The translations under genes were made by a program, and so were the position numbers. Below are positions 8,106 through 17,636 of a stretch of 64,000 nucleotides of DNA, piece after piece. This stretch comes from Novosphingobium sp. PC22D (GTDB lineage: Bacteria; Pseudomonadota; Alphaproteobacteria; Sphingomonadales; Sphingomonadaceae), in NCBI RefSeq assembly GCF_002556635.1, contig NZ_MWMO01000002.1, positions 372,001 through 436,000 of the forward strand. Reading direction: 5' to 3'. The notes under the pieces were generated by a model. The model was not told the DNA's origin. It worked only from the letters and a program-made list of their open reading frames with translations, and did no database searches. The stretch's first letter is position 1. Every line of letters begins with the position of its first letter.

Positions 8106-9962
8106 TTGTCCGAACCGCTGATGCTGAAGATCGCGCTGATCGGCGTGCTCGGCATGACCGCGCAGTGGATCGCCTGGCGCACGGGCAAACCCGCCATCGT
8201 CTTCCTGCTCGGCGCCGGAATCATCGCCGGGCCGATCGCGGGCCTGCTCGATCCGGCGCGCGACTTCGGCGAGTTGCAGCAGCCGATCATTAAGCTGGCC
8301 GTGGCCGTGATCCTGTTCGAGGGCGGGTTGCAGCTCAATTTCCGCGACTTGCGCGAAGCCGGCCGCTCGGTGAAGCGGCTGATCATCCTGGGCGTACCGC
8401 TTGGCTGGATGACCTGCACGCTCGCGGTCCATCTCGGCGTCGGGCTCGACTGGGAGCTTTCGGCGCTGTTCGGCGGCATCCTCGTGGTGACCGGGCCGAC
8501 CGTGATTGGACCGATGCTGCGCGCGATCAGCGTGCCGAGGCGAGTCGCCGACACACTCAAGTGGGAAGCGATCATCAACGATCCGATCGGCGCGCTGCTC
8601 GCCATCGTGGTGTTCGCGCAGATGACCTTCGCCACCGGCGATGCCGATCATGCCGCAAGCGTGCCGGCCGTGCTCGGCGCATCGGTGGCGGCGGGCGTGC
8701 TCGGCCTCGCGCTCGGCCTCGCGGTCACCTGGGCCTTTCCGCGCGGACTGGTGCCCGAATACCTCAAGGCGCCGATGCTGCTGGTGATCGTGATCGCCGC
8801 CTTCGTCGCGGCCGACACGCTTCAGCACGAAAGCGGACTGATCACGGTCACCGTCATGGGCATGACGCTCGCCAATCGGCCCACGTTCTCCACGGCGACG
8901 ATCAAGCGCTTCAAGGAGGACCTTTCGGTCCTGCTGATCGCGGGCGTGTTCATCATCCTGTCGGCGACGCTCGACTGGCAGGTGATCAGCCGGGCGCAGT
9001 GGGGCTTCCTCGCCTATCTGTTCCTGCTGCTGTTCTTTGCCCGCCCGCTGACAGTCCTCGTTTCGCTGCTGGGCAGCGACATGTCGTGGCGCGAGCGGCT
9101 GTTCATCGCCTGGATCGCGCCGCGCGGCATCGTGCTGGTCGCGGTGACGGGCCTGTTCGCGCTACGGCTGAGCGAAAACGGCGTCGCGGGCGCCGACCTG
9201 CTCGTCCCGCTGGCCTTCGCGACCGCCATCGCGACGATCGTGGCGCACGGCTTCACCGCGAAGATCTGGGCCGAGACCCTGCGGATCGCGCGCGGCGAAG
9301 GCACCGGGCTGATGATCGTGGGCATCAACCAGTGGTCGGCTGCTGCTGCGGCGGCGATGCGCGAGGCCGGTGTCGAGGTGATGATGGCCGACAACTCGAA
9401 GTTCTCGCAGCGCCATGCCCGCTTCCGCGACATCGATTCGCGCAAGGGCGACGTGCTCAACGACAAGTTCCGCCACCAGTTCGACTGGAACGAGTTCCAC
9501 CATGTCGTCTCGGCCTCGGACAGCGACGCCTACAACGCGCTGGTCTGCGCCGAACTCGGCCCCGAACTGGGCTTCGACAAGGTGCTCCAGATCGCGCCCG
9601 ACCAACGCGACGGGCTCACCCAGCCCAAGGGCAACACCGTATTCCTCGATCCGGTCGACATCTACGAGTTGCAGACGCGCACCGCCGACGGCTGGATCTT
9701 CAGCCGAACGCGCATCACGCAGGAATACGACTTCGCCGACTTCAAGGCCAACCTCGACGACGGCGCGCAGCCCTTCGCGGTGGTCCGGCCCGACGGCAGC
9801 TACGAGATCTTCTCGTCGGTGCGCACCCCCACGATCCGCGACGGCGACGTCGTGATTTCCTTCGTTCCGCCCGAGACGGCCGAGGAGCGCAAGGCGAAGC
9901 GCGTATCGAAGGCGGCCGGCAAGGCGGAGGCGAATGCCGGGGCCAGCCCCGAGCCCGCCTGA
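8106..9962 (+). CDS. CPA1-type cation:proton antiporter with C-terminal TrkA-N-like domain
   Basis: A 618-residue inner-membrane antiporter exchanging Na+ or K+ for protons. About twelve hydrophobic segments occupy residues 5-400; the CPA1-type Asn-Asp pair is seen in KWEAIINDPIGALLAIVVF, and SLDWQ-like loops plus RGIVLVAVTGLFAL complete the carrier. Residues 405-520 form a Rossmann-like TrkA-N/RCK domain (LMIVGINQWSAAAAAAM), though the usual glycine loop is degenerate, so nucleotide binding is doubtful. The end is a charged Ala/Lys tail. I chose TTG 8106 because ACAGGAG ends five bases before it; ATG 8121 is the alternative. Its stop lies next to that of the convergent phosphatase gene within TGATCA. 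Confidence 0.85.
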   Translation: MSEPLMLKIALIGVLGMTAQWIAWRTGKPAIVFLLGAGIIAGPIAGLLDPARDFGELQQPIIKLAVAVILFEGGLQLNFRDLREAGRSVKRLIILGVPLGWMTCTLAVHLGVGLDWELSALFGGILVVTGPTVIGPMLRAISVPRRVADTLKWEAIINDPIGALLAIVVFAQMTFATGDADHAASVPAVLGASVAAGVLGLALGLAVTWAFPRGLVPEYLKAPMLLVIVIAAFVAADTLQHESGLITVTVMGMTLANRPTFSTATIKRFKEDLSVLLIAGVFIILSATLDWQVISRAQWGFLAYLFLLLFFARPLTVLVSLLGSDMSWRERLFIAWIAPRGIVLVAVTGLFALRLSENGVAGADLLVPLAFATAIATIVAHGFTAKIWAETLRIARGEGTGLMIVGINQWSAAAAAAMREAGVEVMMADNSKFSQRHARFRDIDSRKGDVLNDKFRHQFDWNEFHHVVSASDSDAYNALVCAELGPELGFDKVLQIAPDQRDGLTQPKGNTVFLDPVDIYELQTRTADGWIFSRTRITQEYDFADFKANLDDGAQPFAVVRPDGSYEIFSSVRTPTIRDGDVVISFVPPETAEERKAKRVSKAAGKAEANAGASPEPA

Positions 9963-10634
9963 TCAGAGCCGTTCGAGCGTCGGAATCAGGTCGTCGAAAT
10001 GGTCGATCACGGCGGCCGCGCCGAGTTCGGCCGGAGGCAGGTCGCAAAAGCCGAAGCTGACCGCGACGCAGGGCAAGCCCGCCGCGGCCGCCGCGCCGGT
10101 ATCGTAGGTCGTGTCGCCGACATAGGCGGCGCGGGCGCTCCCGCCCCTCTCGACCATTTCGAGCAACAGATCGGGCCTGGGCTTGGCCCGGCCCGGTCCA
10201 AGTGTGTCGCCGCCGATAATGGTGAAGAAACGCTCGGTCAGGCCGAGTTCGCCGAACAGGCGCCGGGCCAGCCGCTCGAGCTTGTTGGTCACCACCGCGA
10301 TCCGCACCCCGCGCGCGTGGAGCGCGTCGAGCATCGTCTCGCCGCCGGGAAACAGGCCCGAGTGAACCGCGATGTTGGCCTCGTAGTACCTCAGAAGCTC
10401 GCCATGGAGCGCGTCGAATCGCTCCGGCCCGACCGCGCCGCCGGTCACATCGAGCGCGCGGGCGAGCATCTTCTTCGCACCGCCGCCGATCAGATCGCGC
10501 ACCTGCGCGGGGGCGATCGTCTCGCGGCCCTCGGCGACGAGCGCGTGATTCACCGCGGCGGACAAGTCGCCATGGGTGTCGAGCAGCGTGCCGTCGAGAT
10601 CGAAGCCGACGATTTCAAAGGGAAAAGAGGTCAT
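9963..10634 (-). CDS. gph: HAD-superfamily phosphatase, probable phosphoglycolate phosphatase
   Basis: A 223-residue cytoplasmic phosphatase. Motif I DLDGTLLDT is at about residue 10, motif II in VVTNKLERL near residue 113, and motifs III/IV in AKPRPDLLLEMV and YVGDTTYD. The cap region sits between motifs I and II, as in Gph proteins that dephosphorylate 2-phosphoglycolate. ATG 10634 is chosen to start MTSFPFEIVGFDLDG; a start twelve codons upstream is possible. It diverges from glmU with only about 60 bases between starts. Other small sugar phosphates could be substrates; the Gph name rests on motif spacing and general resemblance. Confidence 0.8.
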   Translation of the reverse strand: MTSFPFEIVGFDLDGTLLDTHGDLSAAVNHALVAEGRETIAPAQVRDLIGGGAKKMLARALDVTGGAVGPERFDALHGELLRYYEANIAVHSGLFPGGETMLDALHARGVRIAVVTNKLERLARRLFGELGLTERFFTIIGGDTLGPGRAKPRPDLLLEMVERGGSARAAYVGDTTYDTGAAAAAGLPCVAVSFGFCDLPPAELGAAAVIDHFDDLIPTLERL

Positions 10635-10693
10635 CGACGAGCCGATGACGGGTCGGTGTGGAAACCGCAAGCATTTGCTGGCAAACCGTGCGC

Positions 10694-12058
10694 ATGATCG
10701 ATCACGCTGCTCCGCTCGCTGTCATCATCCTGGCTGCCGGCAAGGGCACTCGCATGAAGAGCGAGACCCACAAGGTCCTCCATCCGCTGGCCGGGCGGCC
10801 GATGCTCGAGCACCTGCTCGCCAGCGTCGCCGAGCTCGCGCCGGAGCGCCAGGTCGTGGTCGCCGGGCACGGGCGCGAACAGCTTGAAAAGGCGCTCGCC
10901 GGCCGCGCGACGATCGCGGTCCAGGAGCCGCAGCTCGGCACCGGACACGCGGTGCAGCAGGCCGAGGCCGCGCTCGCCGGATTCCATGGCGACGTGCTCG
11001 TCCTCTACGGTGACGTTCCCTTCGTTGGCGCGGAGACGATGCGGCGCATGCTGGACCGGCTGCACGGGCTGAACGAGCCGCCCGTCGTCGTCCTCGGTTT
11101 CGAGCCCGACGATCCCCTCACCTACGGCCGCATCGTCGCCGACGGCGACACGATCAAGTGGATGGTCGAGCACAAGGACGCCACCGAGGAACAGCGCGCC
11201 GTCCGCCTGTGCAACTCGGGCATCATGGCGGCGCGCTCCGACGACCTGTTCGCGCTGCTCGCCCGCATCGGCAACGCCAACGCGCAAGGCGAGTACTACC
11301 TGCCCGACATCGTCAACATCGCCATCGACGACGGCCGCAACAGCGCGGTGGTCGTCACCGACGATCCCGACGAAGTCGCGGGCATCAACAGCCGCGCCGA
11401 ACTGGCGCAGGCCGAGGCGCGCTGGCAGGAGCGCCGCCGCGCGCAGGCGATGGCCGAAGGCGCGACGCTGATCGCGCCCGAAACGGTGTTCTTTTCCTGG
11501 GACACCCGGGTCGGCCGCGACGTGACGATCGAACCCAACGTGGTCCTCGGCCCGGGCGTCGAGATCGCCGACAACGCGACGATCCGCGCCTTCTGCCACA
11601 TCGAGGGCGCCAGGATCGCGGGCGGAGTCGAAGTCGGGCCCTACGCGCGGCTGCGGCCTGGCGCCGATCTTCGTGTCGGCTCCAGGGTCGGAAACTTCGT
11701 CGAGATCAAGAACGCGGTACTCGGCGCGGGCGCGAAGGCCAACCACCTCACCTACCTCGGCGACGCCGAGATCGGCTCGGGCACCAACATCGGCGCGGGC
11801 ACGATCACCTGCAACTACGACGGCTATTTCAAGCACCGCACGGTGATCGGCGACCGCGCTTTCATCGGCTCGAACTCGGCGCTGATCGCGCCGGTGCGGA
11901 TCGGCGCCGACGCCATCGTCGCGGCGGGCAGCGCGGTCAGCCGCGACGTCGCCGACGGCGAGCTGCGGCTGGTGCGCGCCGAGCAGCTCGTCAAGCCGGG
12001 CTGGGCCGACCGCTTCCACGACGCGATGAAGAAGAAAAAAGCCGAGAAGGCGAAGTAG
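10694..12058 (+). CDS. glmU: Bifunctional GlcNAc-1-P uridyltransferase / glucosamine-1-P acetyltransferase
   Basis: A 454-residue cytoplasmic enzyme carrying out the last two steps to UDP-GlcNAc for peptidoglycan and lipopolysaccharide. The N-terminal pyrophosphorylase domain has ILAAGKGTRMKS at residues 12-23 and LQ/LGTGHAV-type uridine contacts. From about residue 255 there is a left-handed beta-helix with hexapeptide repeats, and the acetyltransferase active-site region NHLTYLGDAEIG ... GAGTITCNYDG is intact. The length matches the family (about 455). ATG 10694 is preferred over in-frame GTGs just upstream because MIDHAAPLAVIILAAG fits the family start. It is followed after 33 bases by the AIM24 gene and then glmS. 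Confidence 0.95.
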   Translation: MIDHAAPLAVIILAAGKGTRMKSETHKVLHPLAGRPMLEHLLASVAELAPERQVVVAGHGREQLEKALAGRATIAVQEPQLGTGHAVQQAEAALAGFHGDVLVLYGDVPFVGAETMRRMLDRLHGLNEPPVVVLGFEPDDPLTYGRIVADGDTIKWMVEHKDATEEQRAVRLCNSGIMAARSDDLFALLARIGNANAQGEYYLPDIVNIAIDDGRNSAVVVTDDPDEVAGINSRAELAQAEARWQERRRAQAMAEGATLIAPETVFFSWDTRVGRDVTIEPNVVLGPGVEIADNATIRAFCHIEGARIAGGVEVGPYARLRPGADLRVGSRVGNFVEIKNAVLGAGAKANHLTYLGDAEIGSGTNIGAGTITCNYDGYFKHRTVIGDRAFIGSNSALIAPVRIGADAIVAAGSAVSRDVADGELRLVRAEQLVKPGWADRFHDAMKKKKAEKAK

Positions 12059-12091
12059 CCCGTCCTCTTACCAGCTTCGGAGATCCCTGAC

Positions 12092-12925
12092 ATGAGCAAC
12101 AGCCCCTGGAGCCACAGCCGCAGCAGCGCCGTGTCCGACGACATCGACTTCGAGATCAAGGGACAGGAACTGCAGTTCGTCGAGATCGAGCTCGACCCCG
12201 GCGAAAGCGCGGTCGCCGAGGCGGGCGCGATGGTCTGGAAGGACGCCAGCATCGAGATGACCACGGTGTTCGGCGACGGCTCGCAGTCCGGAGCGGGCGG
12301 CGGCTTCATGGGCGCGCTGCTCGGCGCGGGCAAGCGACTGGTCACCGGCGAGAGCCTGTTCACCACGGTCTTCACCCACCACGGCTCGGGCAAGGCGCGC
12401 GTATCCTTCGCCGCGCCGGTGCCCGGCGCGATCGTGCCGCTCAAGCTCGACGAGGTCGGTGGACGCCTGATCTGCCAGAAGGACGCCTTCCTGTGCGCCG
12501 CCAAGGGCGTGTCGATCGGCGTCCACTTCCAGCAACGGATCATGACCGGACTGTTCGGCGGTGAAGGCTTCATCATGCAGAAGCTCGAGGGCGACGGCTG
12601 GGTCTTCGTGCAGATGGGCGGCACCGTGATCGAGCGCGAGCTCGGCCCGGGCGAGGAGCTGCACATCGACACCGGCTGCGTCGCCGCCTTCACCGCGGGC
12701 ATCGACTTCGACCTCGTGCGCGCGGGCTCGATCAAGTCGATGTTCTTCGGCGGCGAAGGCGTGTTCTTCGCGCGGCTGCGCGGCCCGGGCAAGGTCTGGA
12801 TCCAGTCGCTGCCGTTCTCACGGCTCGCCGGCCGGATGCTCGCCGCCGCCGGGTCCTACGGCGGCCAGAACCGCGGCGAGGGTTCGTTGCTCGGCGGCCT
12901 GGGCGACATCTTCGACGGCGACTGA
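12092..12925 (+). CDS. TIGR00266/AIM24 family protein
   Basis: A 277-residue protein of the AIM24 family, a beta-rich fold of tandem repeats with unclear function in bacteria and a mitochondrial membrane role in yeast. Visible hallmarks are [29 protein letters not shown], glycine-rich [22 protein letters not shown], and [17 protein letters not shown]. The length is normal. It starts 33 bases after glmU with GGAG upstream and is probably co-transcribed with it; glmS follows 109 bases later. No catalytic residues are recognisable. The C-terminal [19 protein letters not shown] is typical of bacterial members. Confidence 0.85.
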   Translation: MSNSPWSHSRSSAVSDDIDFEIKGQELQFVEIELDPGESAVAEAGAMVWKDASIEMTTVFGDGSQSGAGGGFMGALLGAGKRLVTGESLFTTVFTHHGSGKARVSFAAPVPGAIVPLKLDEVGGRLICQKDAFLCAAKGVSIGVHFQQRIMTGLFGGEGFIMQKLEGDGWVFVQMGGTVIERELGPGEELHIDTGCVAAFTAGIDFDLVRAGSIKSMFFGGEGVFFARLRGPGKVWIQSLPFSRLAGRMLAAAGSYGGQNRGEGSLLGGLGDIFDGD

Positions 12926-12937
12926 TAAACCACCGCG

Positions 12938-12958
12938 CGCGGGCCCTTCGGGCGCGTT
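12938..12958 (+). terminator. Weak hairpin between the AIM24 gene and glmS
   Basis: GCCC TTC GGGC forms a short stem extended by CGC/GCG with a two-base bulge, followed by TTAAA. It may attenuate transcription between the AIM24 gene and glmS. The stem is short and the call is tentative. Confidence 0.3.
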
Positions 12959-13034
12959 AAACCCAAATTCAATCCCGCGCGGGCATAGACGGCCCGAAGC
13001 GCGTTAACCCTCAGCTACGGGGCATTATCGGTCC

Positions 13035-14858
13035 ATGTGCGGAATCATCGGCATTGTCGGCAAGGAAGAAGTCGCCGACCGCCTCGTCGACGGCCTCAAG
13101 CGGATGGAGTACCGCGGCTATGACAGCGCGGGCGTCTGCACCGTCCACGACGGCCATCTCGTGCGCCGCCGCGCCGAAGGCAAGCTGTTCAACCTGGTGC
13201 GCGAGCTGGCGCGCGATCCCGCGCCCGGCCTGATCGGCATCGCCCATACCCGCTGGGCGACGCACGGCGCGCCGACCGCGGCCAACGCGCACCCGCACGC
13301 CACCGGCGAACTCGCGCTCGTGCACAACGGCATCATCGAAAACTTCCGGCCGCTGCGCGACGCGCTCGAGGCGCGCGGACGCAAGTTCGAGAGCGAGACC
13401 GACACCGAGGTGGTCGCCCACCTCGTCTCCGAACTGGTCGAAGCCGGCGCGAGCCCCCAGGAGGCCGTCGCCAGGGCCCTGCCCCAGCTTCGCGGCGCGT
13501 TCGCGCTCGCGATCGCCTTTCGCGCCCATCCCGACCTGCTGATCGGCGCGCGGCTCGGCTCGCCGCTGGTGGTCGGCTACGGCGAGGGCGAGACCTACAT
13601 CGGCTCGGACGCGCTGGCGCTCGCGCCGCTCACCCAGCGCATCAGCTATCTGGAGGAAGGCGACTGGGTCGTCGTCACTCGCGAGGGTGCGCAGGTCTAC
13701 GATGCCGACAACAATCCGGTCGAGCGCGAGATCGTCACTTCGGGCGCTTCGGCCGCGGCGATCGAGAAGGGCAACTATCGCCACTTCATGCAGAAGGAGA
13801 TCTTCGAGCAGCCGACCGTCGTAGCCCAGACGCTGCGCAGCTACATTCGCCAGATCGACCAGACGGTCGCCCTGCCCCAGATCGGCTACGATCTCACCGC
13901 GATCAGCCGCGTGACCATCGTCGCCTGCGGCACCAGCTACTACGCCGGGATGGTCGCCAAGTACTGGCTCGAGCGCTTCGCCCGGTTGCCGGTCGACATC
14001 GATGTCGCCTCGGAGTTTCGCTACCGCGATCCCGTTCTGGAGCCGGGCGGCCTCGCGCTGTTCATCTCGCAATCGGGCGAGACCGCCGACACGCTCGCCG
14101 CGCTCAGGCACTGCAAGCAGGCCGGGCAGACCATCGCGGTCGTGGTCAACGTGCCGACCAGTTCGATGGCGCGCGAGGCCGACCTGCTGCTGCCGACCCA
14201 TGCCGGCCCCGAGATCGGCGTCGCCTCGACCAAGGCCTTCACCTGCCAGCTCGCGGTGCTCGCCGCGCTCGCCACGCACATGGCGGTTCTGCGCGGGCGC
14301 ATGGACCGCGAAGAGGAAGCCGAGGTCGTGCGGCACCTGATCGAAGTGCCCGCCTGCCTCAACGCCGCGCTCGGCCACGACGAGGAGATCGCGCGGATGG
14401 CGCACCTCATCGCCCCGGCACGCGACGTGCTCTACCTGGGGCGCGGCCCGGACTATCCGCTGGCGCTCGAAGGCGCGCTAAAACTCAAGGAAATCAGCTA
14501 TATCCATGCCGAAGGTTACGCATCGGGCGAGATGAAACACGGCCCGATCGCGCTGATCGACGACGAGGTGCCGGTGATCGTGCTCGCCCCGTCCGGCCCG
14601 CTGTTCGAAAAGACCGTGAGCAACATGCAGGAAGTGCGTGCGCGCGGCGGCAAGGTGGTGCTGATCAGCGACTGGGAAGGCATCGCCGAAGCGGGCGAGG
14701 ACTGCATGGCCGTGATCGAAATGCCCAAGGTGCACCCGCTGATCGCGCCGCTGGTCTACGCTGTGCCCGCGCAATTGCTCGCCTACCACGTCGCCTGCGT
14801 CAAAGGCACCGATGTCGATCAGCCGCGCAATCTGGCCAAGAGCGTTACCGTCGAATAG
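13035..14858 (+). CDS. glmS: Glutamine-fructose-6-phosphate aminotransferase (isomerizing)
   Basis: A 607-residue cytoplasmic enzyme making glucosamine-6-phosphate from fructose-6-phosphate and glutamine, the committed step of amino-sugar synthesis. It starts MCGIIGIVG, so Cys2 becomes the N-terminal nucleophile of the glutaminase domain (about residues 1-220, with HTRWATHGAPTAANAHPH). Two SIS sugar-isomerase domains follow (CGTSYYAG, ISQSGETADTLAAL, LGRGPDYPLALEGALKLKEISYIHAEGY), and the conserved C-terminus reads KSVTVE. No glmS ribozyme or other leader structure is apparent in the 109-base leader. Its neighbours glmU and the AIM24 gene place two parts of UDP-GlcNAc synthesis together. Confidence 0.96.
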   Translation: MCGIIGIVGKEEVADRLVDGLKRMEYRGYDSAGVCTVHDGHLVRRRAEGKLFNLVRELARDPAPGLIGIAHTRWATHGAPTAANAHPHATGELALVHNGIIENFRPLRDALEARGRKFESETDTEVVAHLVSELVEAGASPQEAVARALPQLRGAFALAIAFRAHPDLLIGARLGSPLVVGYGEGETYIGSDALALAPLTQRISYLEEGDWVVVTREGAQVYDADNNPVEREIVTSGASAAAIEKGNYRHFMQKEIFEQPTVVAQTLRSYIRQIDQTVALPQIGYDLTAISRVTIVACGTSYYAGMVAKYWLERFARLPVDIDVASEFRYRDPVLEPGGLALFISQSGETADTLAALRHCKQAGQTIAVVVNVPTSSMAREADLLLPTHAGPEIGVASTKAFTCQLAVLAALATHMAVLRGRMDREEEAEVVRHLIEVPACLNAALGHDEEIARMAHLIAPARDVLYLGRGPDYPLALEGALKLKEISYIHAEGYASGEMKHGPIALIDDEVPVIVLAPSGPLFEKTVSNMQEVRARGGKVVLISDWEGIAEAGEDCMAVIEMPKVHPLIAPLVYAVPAQLLAYHVACVKGTDVDQPRNLAKSVTVE

Positions 14859-15144
14859 CGGAGCGCCGGGACGCCGGGCCGTAGGGAAAATACGCCGCAC
14901 GACGCGGTCTTATGTTGATCTATTGCACGCCGGAATGCGCCCGCGCGCCTAGTATTTTTTCAATACTGCCTGCACCTTCGGCCCAAAAAATTCAATTTCA
15001 TTTGAAAGCATTTCGTACGCAAAAAGCGGTTCACGACAAATTCATGGATCATCGCCTGAGCCTTGCCGCTCACAAAACGGTGTGACGCGAGTATTTCCAC
15101 CAGAACTTTACCGGGCGATAACGCCTATGGTCTAGGTAAGACCC
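14859..15144. other. Intergenic region between glmS and the GGDEF-EAL gene, with two palindromes
   Basis: This 286-base gap is the longest in the window and clearly richer in A/T than its surroundings. It holds two inverted repeats: AGTATT-TTTTC-AATACT (14951-14967) and TTCAA-TTTCAT-TTGAA (14991-15006). Either could be a regulator site for the downstream c-di-GMP gene, or part of a terminator after glmS. I see no gene or stable RNA in it. Confidence 0.45.
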
Positions 15145-17508
15145 GTGCCCAGACGACTTCAATCAGACGCGGCCCTGCCCACCGACCTGCCGGTCCTGGC
15201 GCTGCTCGGCCTCACCGATCCGGCTCAGGGCGATTGGTCCAGGCTGCGCGGGCTGCAGTTCGCCGAACTGGGCGGAATCACCACGACACGCGCGGCGACG
15301 CAGATCCTCGCCGCGATCGCGACCGCGGCGTTGTTCATCGGCATGATTCCGCTGCCCGCGGTCCTGTCGTGGCTGGCGCTGCTCGGGCTATCGCTGATCC
15401 ACATCGCCCGGACCGAATCGGCGCTCATCACCGGCGAACGCCGCCGGATCGCGCATGACGAGACCATGGGTCAGACCAAGGCCGCGATCATCAACGCGTT
15501 GGTCTGGGTCATTCCGATCGCCGGGTTCGGGCCGTTCGTCATCACGATGACCGAGATAAAATTCTGGTCGATCATCGCCCTGCTGATGACGAGTTCGGCG
15601 ATCCTGCTGCCCGCCGTGCCGATGAGCACGTCGCTGTTCCTCGGCCTGCTCGGCCTCTCGGGCGTCACCTTCTTCCTGACCAATGGCCTGTGGGACATGG
15701 CGATGGTCGTGGCCGCCTTCACCGCCATCTGCCTGACCGGCGCGACCGTCACCGCACGGCGCTTTCTGCTCACCAAGATCGCCCAGGCCGGAGCGGCCGA
15801 GAAGGACGAAGTCGTCTCGCTGCTGCTCAAGGAGTTCGAGGAAGGCGAGGCCGACTGGCTGTGGCAGATCGACGTCTCGCGCCGGGTGCGCGCCGTCTCG
15901 CCGCGCTTCGCCTACGCGCTCGGCAAGGACACGCGCGACATCGAAGGCAAGCCGTTCATCCAGTTGATCGCCGGCGAGGCCTGGGAGACCGGTCAGTTCT
16001 CCTCCAGCCTGCATGACCTTGCCGAGCGCCTGCAGCGGCGCGAGAGCTTCTCGAACCTGCTGGTGCGCGTCTCGATCAACGGCGAGGCGCGCTGGTGGGA
16101 GCTTTCGGGTACGCCCAAACTCGACGACAACGGCCTATTCGACGGCTTCCGCGGCGTCGGCTCGGACGTCACCGAGGCGCGCGAAAGCTCCGACAAGATC
16201 GCGTACATGGCGCGCTACGACACGCTCACCGGGCTACCCAACCGGATGATGCTGACCGAAGCGCTCGGCGACGCGCTGACTTACGCCGAGCAATGGCGCA
16301 CGCGCTGCGCCTTCCTCATGATCGACCTCGACCGCTTCAAGGCGGTCAACGACACGCTGGGCCACCTCGTCGGCGATCAGCTTCTCGCGCGGGTGTCGGA
16401 GCGGCTGCGCGAGCAACTGACCGAAAACGAGCTTTGCGGCCGCCTGGGCGGCGACGAGTTCGCGATCGTCATCCGCGACGCGTCCGACCTCTCGCAGGTC
16501 GAGCGCATCGCCGAACGGGTCATCGCCCGGCTTTCGCAGCCCTACGAAGTCGATCACCACACGCTCTACGTCGGCGCCAGCATCGGCTCGGCGATCGGCC
16601 CGCGCGACGGCGCCACGGTCGAGACGCTGATGCGCAACGCCGATCTCGCGCTCTACCGCTCGAAGGACGAGGGCGGCGGGCAGCACTACGTCTACGAGCC
16701 CGCGCTCCACGCCCACGCCGAAGAGCGCCGCCAGCTCGAATTCTCGCTGCGCCGGGCACTCGACAACAACGAGTTCGTGGTCAACTACCAGCCGGTGGTC
16801 GATGCCAACGACGAGAACGTCGTCAGCTTCGAGGCGCTCCTGCGCTGGAAGAGCCGTGATCACGGCATGGTCAGCCCCGCCAAGTTCATCCCGCTGGCCG
16901 AGGACACGCGACTGATCGTGCCGATCGGCGAATGGGTGCTGCGCCAGGCCTGCGAAGAGGCGACCAACTGGCCCGAGCATGTGCGCGTCGCGGTAAACGT
17001 TTCTGGCGAGCAGTTGCTCGACGCCAATTTCGCCGCCAGCGTCGTCGGCGCGCTCACCAGCAGCGGCCTCAACGCGCGGCGCCTCGAGATCGAAGTGACC
17101 GAGAGTATCTTCCTGCGCGACGCCTCGATGGCGCGCGCCGCGCTCGAGCAAGTCATGGCGCTGGGCTGCGGCGTCGCGCTCGACGATTTCGGAACCGGCT
17201 ATTCCTCGCTCGGCTACCTGCGCAAGCTGCGCTTCTCGACGATCAAGGTCGACCGCAGCTTCGTCCAGGGCGCGGCGAGCGGCAATCCCGAAAGCCTCGC
17301 GATTATTCGCGCGGTGGTGGCGATGGCCGACAGCCTCGAGATGTCGACGACCGCCGAGGGCGTCGAGACCGAGCGCGAGCTCGAAATCGTGCGCAACCTC
17401 GGCTGTCGCAAGATTCAAGGCTATTTCTTCGGCCGCCCGATGGACCGCGAGGACGCGCTCAAGCTGTTCCGCAAGACCGACCTGCGCAGCCTCGCCGCGC
17501 CGGCCTGA
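15145..17508 (+). CDS. Membrane PAS-GGDEF-EAL c-di-GMP turnover protein
   Basis: A 787-residue protein that probably makes and/or degrades cyclic di-GMP. Residues 50-215 hold several hydrophobic segments (e.g. AATQILAAIATAALFIGM, FWSIIALLMTSSAILLP), so it is anchored in the inner membrane. A PAS-like domain follows at about 235-350, then a GGDEF domain with intact RLGGDEF (GGDEF at residues 435-439) and DLDRFKAVNDTLGH, then an EAL domain with FEALLRW (EAL at 563-565), EVTES, DDFGTGYSS and AEGVET, all residues needed for phosphodiesterase activity. It starts at GTG 15145, with a weak Shine-Dalgarno. Which activity dominates cannot be told by reading. Confidence 0.9.
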   Translation: MPRRLQSDAALPTDLPVLALLGLTDPAQGDWSRLRGLQFAELGGITTTRAATQILAAIATAALFIGMIPLPAVLSWLALLGLSLIHIARTESALITGERRRIAHDETMGQTKAAIINALVWVIPIAGFGPFVITMTEIKFWSIIALLMTSSAILLPAVPMSTSLFLGLLGLSGVTFFLTNGLWDMAMVVAAFTAICLTGATVTARRFLLTKIAQAGAAEKDEVVSLLLKEFEEGEADWLWQIDVSRRVRAVSPRFAYALGKDTRDIEGKPFIQLIAGEAWETGQFSSSLHDLAERLQRRESFSNLLVRVSINGEARWWELSGTPKLDDNGLFDGFRGVGSDVTEARESSDKIAYMARYDTLTGLPNRMMLTEALGDALTYAEQWRTRCAFLMIDLDRFKAVNDTLGHLVGDQLLARVSERLREQLTENELCGRLGGDEFAIVIRDASDLSQVERIAERVIARLSQPYEVDHHTLYVGASIGSAIGPRDGATVETLMRNADLALYRSKDEGGGQHYVYEPALHAHAEERRQLEFSLRRALDNNEFVVNYQPVVDANDENVVSFEALLRWKSRDHGMVSPAKFIPLAEDTRLIVPIGEWVLRQACEEATNWPEHVRVAVNVSGEQLLDANFAASVVGALTSSGLNARRLEIEVTESIFLRDASMARAALEQVMALGCGVALDDFGTGYSSLGYLRKLRFSTIKVDRSFVQGAASGNPESLAIIRAVVAMADSLEMSTTAEGVETERELEIVRNLGCRKIQGYFFGRPMDREDALKLFRKTDLRSLAAPA

Positions 17509-17561
17509 TCGAAGCGCCCGATGCGGCGCGATCGCGGCATCGGCGAGTCATTGGTTGGTGC

Positions 17562-17609
17562 GGTCCGGACGTCCGTTCGGACCTTGGCAAACTGCGGATG
17601 CGGTTTGCC
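17562..17609. terminator. Two hairpins between convergent c-di-GMP gene and purQ
   Basis: GGTCCG/CGGACC (17562-17567 with 17578-17583) and GGCAAAC/GTTTGCC (17586-17592 with 17603-17609) form two adjacent stems in the 128-base gap between two gene ends. They probably serve as bidirectional termination signals. No long T-run follows. Confidence 0.5.
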
Positions 17610-17636
17610 GCACGAGCAAGGGGTCGGCCTGCCTGA

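Noticed and set aside
12957..12975. CtrA-box-like TTAA-N7-TTCA before glmS
   Set aside because: Only seven of eight half-site bases match, and short AT-rich matches like this are frequent.
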